Shown: one piece after another, positions 24,432-32,299 of the stretch
Numbering within the stretch: position 1 is the first letter of the stretch
How the letters are laid out: the number at the start of each line of letters is the position of its first letter
Assembly (NCBI GenBank): GCA_020249435.1
Contig: JADCFQ010000022.1
Coordinates: 1 to 64,000, forward strand
DNA length: 64,000 bases
From: Roseomonas sp.
Lineage (GTDB): Bacteria; Pseudomonadota; Alphaproteobacteria; Acetobacterales; Acetobacteraceae
Direction of reading: 5' to 3'
The notes under the pieces: model-generated
The model's database searches: none
The model's input: only the letters and a program-made list of their open reading frames with translations
What the model was told of the DNA's origin: nothing
Position numbers and translations under genes: made by a program

Positions 24432-25379
24432 ATGATCGGCAGGCGCGCAATGCTGGCGGCGGGGTTGGCGGCACCCGCCATCCGAGCGGAGGCGCAGGAA
24501 CGGCCGATCCAGATCATGGTGGGCTTCACGCCGGGCGGGAATATTGACCTTGCCGCGCGCATGGCCGCGCCGTTTCTCGAGAAATACCTGGGCGGCCAGC
24601 AGATCATCGTCGTCAATCGCCCAGGTGCCGGTGGCATGATCATGTTGAATGAGGTCTCGGCCGCCGCGCCGGATGGCCGCATCGCCGCGCTGGTATCGCT
24701 GCCCGCGCTGGTGACGGCACTTTATGACAATACGCCGCGCTACCGTGTGGAAAGCTTCGCCTATGTCGGGCTTTTGACCGATGAGCCCTATACTATCTTC
24801 GTCGCGCCCAATTCGCCCTATCGCAGCCTGACCGATCTGATCGAGGCCGCGCGCGCCAAGCCCGAGGAAATCACCATGGCCGGTGCGGGCATTGGCAGCG
24901 CGCCGCATCTGGCGCTGATGCAATTGGAAAATGCCTCGGGCGCGCGCTTTACCTGGCTGCCGACCACGGGGGCGGGTCAGGCGATGCAATTGGTGCAGGG
25001 CGGGCATGTGGTGGGGTCCATTTCCACCGTCAGCCTGACGGTGCGCGCGCATCTGCAAGGCGCGCTCCGGGTGCTGGCGCTGATGGAAAGGCAGCGCTGG
25101 GACAAGGCGGGTGATTTGCCAACCGTGGCGGAAGCGGGCTTTCCGCTGGCCGCCGGTTCAGCGCGCGGCTTCGCCCTGCCCGCAGCAACACCGGAACCCA
25201 TTCTGGCGCGCTGGGAAGAAGCGGTGCGCCGCACAGCGGAAGACCCGGATTTCCGCGCCATCGCGGAACGGGATTTCCTGATTGTGCGGCACATGAACCG
25301 CGCCACCATGCGCGGCTTCGTGGATGAGCAATACGCCACCTATGGTCAGATGTGGCAGCGCACGCCCTGGAAGAAGTGA
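24432..25379 (+). CDS. Bug-family (tripartite tricarboxylate) solute-binding protein
   Basis: A 315-residue TctC/Bug protein with a short signal peptide (MIGRRAMLAAGLAAPAIRAEA). MVGFTPGGNIDLAARMAAPF and VVNRPGAGGMIMLN are the domain I family marks, and DLPTVAEAGFP follows later. A 6-base palindrome CCCTTG/CAAGGG (24408-24422) overlaps the AAGGGGG ribosome site and could hinder initiation. No TctAB genes are adjacent. It is divergent from the flavin oxidoreductase and convergent with the SDR gene. Confidence 0.88.
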   Translation: MIGRRAMLAAGLAAPAIRAEAQERPIQIMVGFTPGGNIDLAARMAAPFLEKYLGGQQIIVVNRPGAGGMIMLNEVSAAAPDGRIAALVSLPALVTALYDNTPRYRVESFAYVGLLTDEPYTIFVAPNSPYRSLTDLIEAARAKPEEITMAGAGIGSAPHLALMQLENASGARFTWLPTTGAGQAMQLVQGGHVVGSISTVSLTVRAHLQGALRVLALMERQRWDKAGDLPTVAEAGFPLAAGSARGFALPAATPEPILARWEEAVRRTAEDPDFRAIAERDFLIVRHMNRATMRGFVDEQYATYGQMWQRTPWKK

Positions 25380-25383
25380 CGCG

Positions 25384-26157
25384 TCAAGCGCGCCACATCC
25401 CCCCGCCATCCACATCCACCACCGTGCCATTCACATAAACGCCGCGCGGGCTGGCCAGAAACACCGCGAGGTCAGCGATCTCGCTCGATTCAATCGGGCG
25501 ATTGAACGGCAGGCCGGTGATGGTTTCCGCCCAGCGTTCCTCATCGCCGAATTTCAGCTTCGCATTGACGCGCGCCTGGGTGATCATGCGATCGGTCTTG
25601 GTCACCGCTGGATTGATGCCGACAACCTTCACGCCATTGGCCTGCGTCGCCGCACCCAAGGCTTGCGTGAAGGCAATCAGCGAAGCATTGCCCGCGCCGC
25701 CGCAAATATAACCCGCCTTGGGTGAACGCCCGGCCATACCGATGATATTCACCACCGCGCCGGCCTTCCGCGCTTCCATCGCCGGCAGATAAAGCTGGCA
25801 GAGGTGAATATAGCCAAACACCTTCAGGCTCCAGGCTTCCTGCCAACGCTGGATAGAAATATCCTGCAGGCGCCCGGATGGAATGGCGCCGGCATTATTC
25901 ACCAGCACATCAATATCCGGAAAAGCGGCATGCAGCCTTTCGCGTTCCTCGACCTGCGAGAGATCAGCGGCCAAGGTTTCAACCCGCACCTGCGCCAAAG
26001 CACGCACCTTATCCGCGGCTGTGGCAAGTGCCGCCGCATCGCGCGCTGAAAGCACAATATCGCAGCCCTCTCGCGCGAAGGATTCCGCGCAAGCGAGCCC
26101 AATGCCCTTTGATCCACCCGTGACAAGCACACGCTTGCCGGCAAGTTGCATATCCAT
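25384..26157 (-). CDS. short-chain dehydrogenase/reductase
   Basis: A 257-residue SDR. VLVTGGSKGIGLACAESF has the TGxxxGxG nucleotide loop and VLVNNAGAIP the NNAG motif; the usual Tyr-x-x-x-Lys position reads YICGGAGN, so the active-site lysine is replaced (Asn). The Tyr remains and the serine step seems altered (IIGMAG). This may lower or change activity. It begins two bases after the TPP-enzyme stop, so the two form an operon. The ATG at 26157 was chosen over a GTG at 26163. Confidence 0.82.
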   Translation of the reverse strand: MDMQLAGKRVLVTGGSKGIGLACAESFAREGCDIVLSARDAAALATAADKVRALAQVRVETLAADLSQVEERERLHAAFPDIDVLVNNAGAIPSGRLQDISIQRWQEAWSLKVFGYIHLCQLYLPAMEARKAGAVVNIIGMAGRSPKAGYICGGAGNASLIAFTQALGAATQANGVKVVGINPAVTKTDRMITQARVNAKLKFGDEERWAETITGLPFNRPIESSEIADLAVFLASPRGVYVNGTVVDVDGGGMWRA

Positions 26158-26159
26158 GT

Positions 26160-27698
26160 TCACACCACCAATTCAATGAGGAAGGGGCCCGGACGGGCGA
26201 AGCTTTGGCTCATCATGTCAGCGACCTGATCAAGTGTGGTGGCCTGCGCGGCTTCCACACCCATGCTTTCAGCCATTTTCACCCAGCCGATATCGGGATT
26301 GCCAAGATCCATCATATCCATCGCCGTGCGGCCCGGATTGGCGCCGACATTGCGGTATTCGCCAAGCAGGATCGCGTATTTGCGATTGGAAATGATCACT
26401 GTGGTCACGGGCAGCTTTTCGCGCGCCTGAGTCCAGAGCGACTGCACCGTATACATGGCCGAACCATCGGCCTGCATATTGATCACGCGCCGACCGCCGC
26501 CTCCAACAGCGGCACCCGTTGCCAAGGGCATGCCACACCCAATGGCACCACCGGTGATCTGCAACCAATCATGCGGCGGCGCGTTATGGGTTTCGGGGAA
26601 GAAGCCACGACCGTAGGACACGCTCTCATCCGCAATGATCGCATCTTCGGGCATCAGCGCGCCAAGAACACGCGCAAGCCCTTCCGGCGTTGGCGCACCG
26701 CGCACCACTTCCGGGCGCTGGCCGCGATCCGGGATGCCAATGGCCGGCGCGTTCAATTCCGCCGCCAGCGCCGCCAGCGCCACTTCGGCATTCTGTTCGT
26801 AGCGCGTCAGCACATGCACTTCGGCATTGGCCGGGTAATGCAGCGAAGGCTTGCCCGGATAGCCAAAAAAGCCGACCGGCGCCTTGGCATTCACCAGGAT
26901 CAGATGCTCCACCCATTTCAACGCATCCACGGCCTGGTCCACGTAATAGGGCACGCGTTCCAGCGCGATGCGCCCGCGCCCGCGCTGGGTGCGGCCGTTT
27001 GAGCCCTCGGCCATCAGCCGCGCGCCGGTCGCTTCCGCGATCCGATAGGCGTGCAACTGCGCACCTTCACGGAGACTCGGGCCGCCCAGCAGGATCAGCA
27101 CATTCTTCTTCTCACGCAGGATGCGCGCGGCATTGCGGATGGCATGCGGGTCCGCTTCCGGCACGGCAGGCACGGGCAGGGCCGGCGCCACCACGCCGCC
27201 ATCATTCCAGGCGGTATCGGCGGGCAGGATCAGGGTTGCGATCTGCCCTGGTGAGGTCCGCGCCGCCTGCACCGCCACAGCGGCATCAGCGCCCACCTTG
27301 GTTGAATCGGTTGATGTCCTCACCCAGGCGGAAACGCCGCGGGCGAAGCCTTCGGTATCGGCGGTCAGCGGTGCGTCATAGGGGCGGTGATAGGTCGCGT
27401 GATCACCCGTGATATTCACAATGCCGGACCGCGCGCGCCGCGCATTATGCAGATTGGCCAAGCCATTAGCGAGGCCAGGGCCGCAATGCAGCAGGGTGCA
27501 GGCCGGCTTTTCCGCCATGCGCCAATAGCCATCCGCCATGCCGGTGACGACATTTTCCTGTAGCCCCAGCACGCAGCGCATGCCGGGAATCCGGTCCAGG
27601 GCTGCGACGAAATGCATCTCACTCGTGCCGGGGTTGGAGAAACACACATCAACCCCACTACCTATAAGTGTATGGACCAGGCTTTCCGCACCATTCAT
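26160..27698 (-). CDS. thiamine-diphosphate-dependent enzyme (acetolactate-synthase/benzoylformate-decarboxylase-like)
   Basis: A 512-residue three-domain TPP enzyme. The N-terminal half has SNPGTSEMHFVAAL and LQENVVTGMADGYWRM, which holds the catalytic Glu. The C-terminal TPP motif reads MQADGSAMYT..NRKYAIL (canonical GDG becomes ADG). It probably makes or breaks C-C bonds of a 2-oxo acid. The ATG at 27698 has GGAGAG upstream. The same frame continues open for another 470 codons, but that part is antisense to the spermidine-synthase-like gene and is not protein-like. It precedes the SDR gene by two bases, suggesting joint use on one substrate. Confidence 0.85.
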   Translation of the reverse strand: MNGAESLVHTLIGSGVDVCFSNPGTSEMHFVAALDRIPGMRCVLGLQENVVTGMADGYWRMAEKPACTLLHCGPGLANGLANLHNARRARSGIVNITGDHATYHRPYDAPLTADTEGFARGVSAWVRTSTDSTKVGADAAVAVQAARTSPGQIATLILPADTAWNDGGVVAPALPVPAVPEADPHAIRNAARILREKKNVLILLGGPSLREGAQLHAYRIAEATGARLMAEGSNGRTQRGRGRIALERVPYYVDQAVDALKWVEHLILVNAKAPVGFFGYPGKPSLHYPANAEVHVLTRYEQNAEVALAALAAELNAPAIGIPDRGQRPEVVRGAPTPEGLARVLGALMPEDAIIADESVSYGRGFFPETHNAPPHDWLQITGGAIGCGMPLATGAAVGGGGRRVINMQADGSAMYTVQSLWTQAREKLPVTTVIISNRKYAILLGEYRNVGANPGRTAMDMMDLGNPDIGWVKMAESMGVEAAQATTLDQVADMMSQSFARPGPFLIELVV

Positions 27699-27798
27699 TG
27701 CCGACTCTCCAACTGGCGTTATGGGGCGCAGCCTGCGCCGAGGGGCGGCTTCGGGCAAGATGCGGGGCTTGTGTTGCGGTAATTTTGCCGTAATCAGA

Positions 27799-27841
27799 CC
27801 CCAGAAACACAAGGCGGCGAGATAAGCCGCGTCTGGGGGAG
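27799..27841 (+). promoter_or_regulatory. nested hairpin covering the ribosome site of the spermidine-synthase-like gene
   Basis: CCCCAGA (27799-27805) pairs with TCTGGGG (27832-27838), and inside it GCGGC (27814-27818) pairs with GCCGC (27826-27830). The right arm overlaps the GGGGGAG ribosome site (27835-27841), ten bases before the ATG at 27852. Folding would hide the site, suggesting translational control. This is sequence-based pairing only; no ligand or homologue is known to me. Confidence 0.4.
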
Positions 27842-27851
27842 CTTTCCGGGC

Positions 27852-30116
27852 ATGCCTCGTCTGGCCATAGCCTTTTTCGCGTCCGGCTTTGCCGCGCTGC
27901 TGTGCCAGATTGTCTGGCAGCGGATGCTTGGCATTTTCGCCGGTTCCGACACGATTTCTGCGGCGCTTGTCGTGGGCGCTTTCCTCGCCGGGCTTGGCAT
28001 TGGTTCGATCATTGGTGCGAAGATCGCTGACCGCATCACGCCGGCGCGCGCGCTGATCGGCTTTGCGCTGGCGGAAACGGGCGTTGGCATTTTTGCCCTG
28101 CTGTCCAAGGCATTCTTGTATGATTGGCTGGCGACGGACTTGGCCGGGGTGGTGGATGACCCGGCGATGATCTTCGCGCTGTGCTTCGCCGGGCTTGTGC
28201 TGCCGACCACGCTGATGGGTGCTTCCCTGCCGCTTTTGGCACGCGCGGTATCCACTGCTTTGGATACGGTCGCGGAACGGATTGGCACGCTTTACGGGCT
28301 GAATACTTTTGGTGCCGGTCTTGGTGCGCTGCTGGGTGGCTGGTTTCTGGTCGGCAATCTTGGGTTTGTCGGCGCGTTGTGGCTGGCCGCAGGCATCGAG
28401 ATTTTTGCCGCGCTCCTGGCACTTTCCCTGCTGCCGCAGCTGCGTGGCCTGCCCTTGCCCGCGCCGAGCCCCGCCGCCAAGGATGGCGCGGCGCCCTTTG
28501 GCAGCCTGCCGCTCTGGTGTTTTCTGGTCTTTCTTTCTGGTTATGTGATTGTGGCGCTGGAAATCCTCTGGGTCCGCATCATGGGCCAGGTCGGGCAATA
28601 CCACGCCTATCTTTTCCCGACGGTGCTTGGGATTTTCCTGCTGGCCGATGGGCTTGGCATGGCCGTGGCAGCCCGCATGGTGCGCCACCTGAAGGATCCG
28701 CGCCCGGCGTTTTTCATCACCCAGGGTGCCGGCTTTGTGCTGGCGGTGGTGTTGCTGGCCGCGCTTTGGTTTGCCATGCCGCATTGGCCGGTTGCTGACC
28801 TGATGGCGGTGGATCATTCGCGCCTGCATGGCGGCGGGCTGGCCATGATGATCTTTTTGGCCGTGGTTGTGGTGGGGCCGCCTTCCTTCCTGATCGGCAT
28901 GACCTTCGCCTTTGTGCAGCGCGCCGTGCAGCAGGATTTGGCGAGTGTCGGCACGCGGGTCGGTTGGGTGCAATTGGCCAATATCGCCGGCAATGCGGCC
29001 GGGTCCATTTTCACCGGCCTGATCACGCTGCATTTCCTCGGCACGTCGGGCACGCTGAAATTGCTGGCGGCACTTTCGCTGTTGCTGCTGCTGGGTTGGC
29101 TTTGGCATGGGGGCTGGCGGCGGCCTGTGGAAGGGGGCCTGGCCATCGCCTCCGCACTCGCGCTGTTGCTCATGCCGGGCAATGCAGGGCTATGGTCGCG
29201 CATGCATGCGGAAGGGCCGGGCAATATGGTGGCCTGGGCGGAAGATCGTTCCGGCATCGCGTTTTTTCGCGACAGCAAGGGCGCGGATGGCGTGGCGGAA
29301 GGCCCCTTCTTCATCCAGGGCTTCAGCCAGGGGCGCATTCCGTTTCTGCCGATCCATCAATTCCTGGGCGCGGTCGGGCCGCTGGTGCATCCCAATCCCA
29401 AGAATGTGCTGGTGATTGGCATTGGCAGTGGCGGCACGCCCTGGGCCGCGGGCATCCGCCCGGAAAGCCAGGTTCGCGCCATTGAATTGGTCGCACCCGT
29501 GCTGACGGCGCTTGAGGAAATCGGGCGGCATTACCCGGATGGCCCCATTGCGCGCATGTTCAAGGATGCGCGCTGGCAGATGGAATATGGCGATGGTCGG
29601 CGCACCCTCGCCAAGGAAGACCGACGCTACGACATTATCGAAGCGGATGCGATTCTGCCGCAGGGCTCTCATTCGGGCTTGCTCTATAGCGCGGAGTTTA
29701 TCGACCAGGCGCGGCGGCGTTTGGCACCGGGCGGGCTATACATCCAATGGGCGCCGACGCAGCGCGCGGTGGAAACCTTCGCTGCGGTCTTCCCGCATGC
29801 GCTGCTGCTAATGCCTGCGGGTGTGATGATCGGATCGAATGATCCAATCCCCTTTGATCCCGCAAGGCTGGCTGAGCAATTCGCGCGCCCGGCGCATCTG
29901 GCGCATTTGCGCGCCGGCAATCAGGAATTCAGTGATTGGGCGAGCCTATTTGCCGGTACGCCGCTGCAATGGCTGCCCGGTGAAAAGCGCGAAGCGGCGC
30001 CTTTGACCGATGTTTTCCCGCGCGATGAATTCTATTTGAACAACCCGAGCCAGGATACCGGGCATTATGTGCGTAGCCGGAACCTATCGGGCCAGCGCCG
30101 CGCAGCAATTGAATAG
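27852..30116 (+). CDS. membrane-fused spermidine-synthase-like protein
   Basis: A 754-residue two-part protein. The first 420 or so residues form at least ten membrane helices (ASGFAALLCQIVWQRMLG, GAFLAGLGIGSIIGAK and later ones). The remainder resembles a spermine/spermidine synthase Rossmann domain (IGIGSGGTPWAAG, VRAIELV, GDGRRTLAKEDRRYDIIEAD). Fusions of this type are common in bacteria, but their product is not established, and the aminopropyl-transfer residues are only partly visible. GGGGGAG precedes the ATG and is overlapped by a hairpin. Confidence 0.85.
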   Translation: MPRLAIAFFASGFAALLCQIVWQRMLGIFAGSDTISAALVVGAFLAGLGIGSIIGAKIADRITPARALIGFALAETGVGIFALLSKAFLYDWLATDLAGVVDDPAMIFALCFAGLVLPTTLMGASLPLLARAVSTALDTVAERIGTLYGLNTFGAGLGALLGGWFLVGNLGFVGALWLAAGIEIFAALLALSLLPQLRGLPLPAPSPAAKDGAAPFGSLPLWCFLVFLSGYVIVALEILWVRIMGQVGQYHAYLFPTVLGIFLLADGLGMAVAARMVRHLKDPRPAFFITQGAGFVLAVVLLAALWFAMPHWPVADLMAVDHSRLHGGGLAMMIFLAVVVVGPPSFLIGMTFAFVQRAVQQDLASVGTRVGWVQLANIAGNAAGSIFTGLITLHFLGTSGTLKLLAALSLLLLLGWLWHGGWRRPVEGGLAIASALALLLMPGNAGLWSRMHAEGPGNMVAWAEDRSGIAFFRDSKGADGVAEGPFFIQGFSQGRIPFLPIHQFLGAVGPLVHPNPKNVLVIGIGSGGTPWAAGIRPESQVRAIELVAPVLTALEEIGRHYPDGPIARMFKDARWQMEYGDGRRTLAKEDRRYDIIEADAILPQGSHSGLLYSAEFIDQARRRLAPGGLYIQWAPTQRAVETFAAVFPHALLLMPAGVMIGSNDPIPFDPARLAEQFARPAHLAHLRAGNQEFSDWASLFAGTPLQWLPGEKREAAPLTDVFPRDEFYLNNPSQDTGHYVRSRNLSGQRRAAIE

Positions 30117-30137
30117 CCGCACAGCGTTGGTTTCGAC

Positions 30138-30407
30138 CTACATCCCCAGCGCGCGGCGATAGAGATCAAGCAGCGTTTCCTGTTCTTCCACTTCCGCCGG
30201 TTCCTGCTTGCGCAGCCGGATCACGGCCCGCAGCACCTTCACATCAAAACCGGCCGATTTCGCTTCCGCGAAAATATCCTTGATATCGCTGGACAGTGCC
30301 TTTTTTTCTTCTTCCAGGCGTTCAATGCGCTCCACAATGGACCGCAGCCTTTCGCCGGCAATGCCGCCGACTTCCGAATTCTCTTGCTTGCTTGGCGCCT
30401 GGGCCAT
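30138..30407 (-). CDS. gapR: GapR-family nucleoid-associated protein (DUF2312)
   Basis: An 89-residue protein with the GapR/DUF2312 core: ERLRSIVERIERLEEEKKAL (coiled coil), DIKDIFAEAKSAGFDVKVLR and VIRLRKQEPAE. GapR binds overtwisted AT-rich DNA ahead of replication and helps topoisomerases in Caulobacter. The ATG at 30407 has GAGGAA upstream. It is next to the DUF1244 gene on the same strand, a common alphaproteobacterial neighbourhood near pyk. Confidence 0.93.
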   Translation of the reverse strand: MAQAPSKQENSEVGGIAGERLRSIVERIERLEEEKKALSSDIKDIFAEAKSAGFDVKVLRAVIRLRKQEPAEVEEQETLLDLYRRALGM

Positions 30408-30460
30408 CCTGCGTTCCTCAGTATGCAAGCCGGACGCTTTAGCCTTGGGTGCGCCGGCCA

Positions 30461-30769
30461 TCAATGTTGTCCCTGGTTTGAAGCGGCGAATTTCGCCTTC
30501 TGTTCGGCGCTTGCTTCCTTCTGATACTGCGCCTGCCATTCCTTATAGGGCATGCCGTATATGATCTCCCGCGCTTCGGGGTCGGTCAGGGGCAGGCCCT
30601 TTTCCTCGGCGGCGGCACGATACCACTTACTCAGGCAATTCCGGCAGAAGCCCGCCAGGTTCATCATGTCTATGTTCTGCACGTCATTGCGACCGCGCAG
30701 ATGTTCCACCAGGCGGCGGAAGGCTGCGGCTTCCAGCTCTGTCTGGGTTGCCTTGTCAATGTCGGGCAT
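30461..30769 (-). CDS. DUF1244 protein
   Basis: A 102-residue DUF1244 protein: AAAFRRLVEHLRGRNDVQNI, DMMNLAGFCRNCLSKWY with two Cys spaced CxxC, and EAREIIYGMPYKEW. The family is widespread in alphaproteobacteria with no assigned reaction. The start at 30769 follows a perfect AGGAGG six bases upstream. It is divergent from the glycerate kinase gene across 184 bases with two nested hairpins. A longer frame upstream lacks protein character. Confidence 0.9.
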   Translation of the reverse strand: MPDIDKATQTELEAAAFRRLVEHLRGRNDVQNIDMMNLAGFCRNCLSKWYRAAAEEKGLPLTDPEAREIIYGMPYKEWQAQYQKEASAEQKAKFAASNQGQH

Positions 30770-30827
30770 GGGGACCTCCTGAAACTTTCGCCGCCATAGA
30801 TGGCCCATTCGGCGCGACTTCGCCATA

Positions 30828-30880
30828 CTCAGCTGAGCATTTTCAAGCCAAGCGGCATCGCTTGGCGACTCGGAAAATGC
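30828..30880. promoter_or_regulatory. nested palindromes in the divergent DUF1244/glycerate-kinase region
   Basis: CTCAGCTGAG (30828-30837) is a perfect palindrome. It runs into GCATTTTC (30837-30844), which pairs with GAAAATGC (30873-30880). Between these, GCCAAGCG (30847-30854) pairs with CGCTTGGC (30859-30866) around GCAT. Three perfect inverted repeats within 53 bases suggest operators or an RNA structure. Which of the two divergent genes is controlled cannot be told. Confidence 0.5.
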
Positions 30881-30893
30881 GATCAAACTAAGG

Positions 30894-30944
30894 TTTGGTT
30901 CATGTTCAAGGCGCGGCTGCGCCGCAGACGTGAACCAAAAGGGG
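30894..30944 (+). promoter_or_regulatory. 5'-leader hairpin next to the glycerate kinase ribosome site
   Basis: TTTGGTTCA (30894-30902) pairs perfectly with TGAACCAAA (30931-30939), and an inner stem GCGGC/GCCGC (30913-30917 with 30921-30925) has a 3-base loop. The right arm abuts the AAAAGGGG ribosome site (30937-30944), ten bases before the ATG at 30954. This could control translation of gckA and pyk. No T-run follows, so it is not a terminator for the plus strand. Confidence 0.5.
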
Positions 30945-30953
30945 ATATTCGCC

Positions 30954-32234
30954 ATGGCCTTTACCGATGCATCCGCCCGCGCCGCGCTCCGCCAAGTGTT
31001 CGACGCGGCCATTGCCAGCGCTGATCCGCGCCAGGTGCTGGCGCGGCATTTGCCGGAACGCCCGCGTGGGCGGGTGATTGTGCTAGGCGCCGGGAAATCC
31101 GCCGCCGTCATGGCTGCGGCGGTGGAGGCCGCCTGGCCCGATGCCCCGATCGAGGGTCTGGTCGTCACCCGCTATGCCCATGGCTACCCAGCGCGGCGGA
31201 TCAGGGTGCTGGAAGCATCCCACCCTGTGCCGGATGCCGCCGGGGCGCGCGCAGCGGCGGCCTTGCTGGAAGTGGCGCGCGGCGCGGGGGCGGATGATCT
31301 GGTGCTGTTTCTGGTCTCGGGCGGGGGGTCCTCGCTGACAACGCTGCCAGCACCGGGCCTGACGCTGGAGGAGCTGATTGCGGTGAACAAGGCGCTGCTC
31401 GCTTCCGGCGCCACCATCCATGAAATGAACTGCATCCGTCGGCATCTTTCCGCCTTTTCCGGCGGGCGGCTGGCGGCAGCGGCGCATCCGGCGCGCGTGG
31501 TGACGCTCGCGATTTCCGATGTGCCGGGGGATGACCCGAGTGTGATTGCCTCCGGCCCCACCGTGCCGGACCCTTCAAGCTTCGCCGATGCGCGCGCTTT
31601 GGTCGCGCATTACGGGATGCAGCTACCATCAGCGGTGATGGCGCATCTTAGTGCCGGCGTGGAGGAAAGCCCGAAACCCGGCGACCCGCGCCTGGGCACG
31701 CCGGAGTATCGCTTCATCGCGACCCCCGCCATGGCCCTGGAAGCCGCCGCCACCACCGCGCGCGGCCTTGGCCTGACGCCCCTCATTTTGGGCGATGCGC
31801 TGGAAGGGGAGGCGCGGGAATTGGGCACCGCACTCGCCGGCATGGCGCGGTCCGCCGCAACCCATGGCCACCCCTTGCCCGGCCCGGCCATTCTGCTCTC
31901 GGGCGGCGAGACCACGGTGACTATCCGCAACCCCAAGCCCGGGCGCGGTGGGCGGAACGGGGAATGCCTGTTGGGCTGCGCGCTGGCTTTGGCCGGAACC
32001 CCTGGCATCTGGGCGCTGATGGGCGATACGGACGGCATTGACGGGTCAGAGGATAATGCCGGCGCCATCGCCACCCCGGATACGCTAGCCCGCGCCCGCG
32101 CTGCTGGGCTTGATCCCCGCGCGCTGCTGGCGGGGCATGACAGCTATCGGCTGTTCGAGGCACTCGGCGATCTGGTGGTGACGGGGCCGACGCTGACGAA
32201 TGTGAATGATTTTCGCGCGCTGCTGGTGGCTTAA
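30954..32234 (+). CDS. glycerate 2-kinase (DUF4147, GckA type)
   Basis: A 426-residue GckA/TtuD-type protein: VIVLGAGKSAAVMAAAVE, LVSGGGSSLTTLPAPGL, EMNCIRRHLSAFSGGRLA, TLAISDVPGDDPSVIASGPT and GGETTVTIRN are its landmarks. It phosphorylates glycerate to 2-phosphoglycerate (older names: hydroxypyruvate reductase, TtuD). The downstream gene is pyruvate kinase, so glycerate can flow to phosphoenolpyruvate and pyruvate. AAAAGGGG precedes the ATG at 30954, and the leader carries two nested hairpins. The stop codon lies inside the palindrome upstream of pyk. Confidence 0.9.
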   Translation: MAFTDASARAALRQVFDAAIASADPRQVLARHLPERPRGRVIVLGAGKSAAVMAAAVEAAWPDAPIEGLVVTRYAHGYPARRIRVLEASHPVPDAAGARAAAALLEVARGAGADDLVLFLVSGGGSSLTTLPAPGLTLEELIAVNKALLASGATIHEMNCIRRHLSAFSGGRLAAAAHPARVVTLAISDVPGDDPSVIASGPTVPDPSSFADARALVAHYGMQLPSAVMAHLSAGVEESPKPGDPRLGTPEYRFIATPAMALEAAATTARGLGLTPLILGDALEGEARELGTALAGMARSAATHGHPLPGPAILLSGGETTVTIRNPKPGRGGRNGECLLGCALALAGTPGIWALMGDTDGIDGSEDNAGAIATPDTLARARAAGLDPRALLAGHDSYRLFEALGDLVVTGPTLTNVNDFRALLVA

Positions 32235-32293
32235 CTTTTAAAAGTTAAGTCAGGCCGATTTTAAGTGGTATTTTACCTTAATTTTGCTAAGAT
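32231..32293 (+). promoter_or_regulatory. palindromic operator-like sites and possible promoter before pyk
   Basis: TTAACTTTTAAAAGTTAA (32231-32248) is a perfect 18-base palindrome that contains the stop codon of the kinase gene. A second imperfect TTAAG...CTTAA repeat follows at 32261-32280. TAAGAT at 32288-32293 could be a -10 box only seven bases before the ATG at 32300, and no ribosome site is visible there, so translation from 32300 may be leaderless. These could bind the helix-turn-helix encoded immediately downstream (inference). Confidence 0.5.
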
Positions 32294-32299
32294 ATCGCC

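Noticed and set aside
26160-27698. TPP motif change from GDG to ADG as a sign of inactivity
   Set aside because: This variant occurs in the acetolactate-synthase-like subfamily with ADGSAMYT, so it is not by itself evidence of loss of function.
26160-29108. Open frame of 982 codons on the minus strand
   Set aside because: Only the part below 27698 is a TPP enzyme. The upper 470 codons are antisense to the spermidine-synthase-like gene and look like low-complexity shadow translation.
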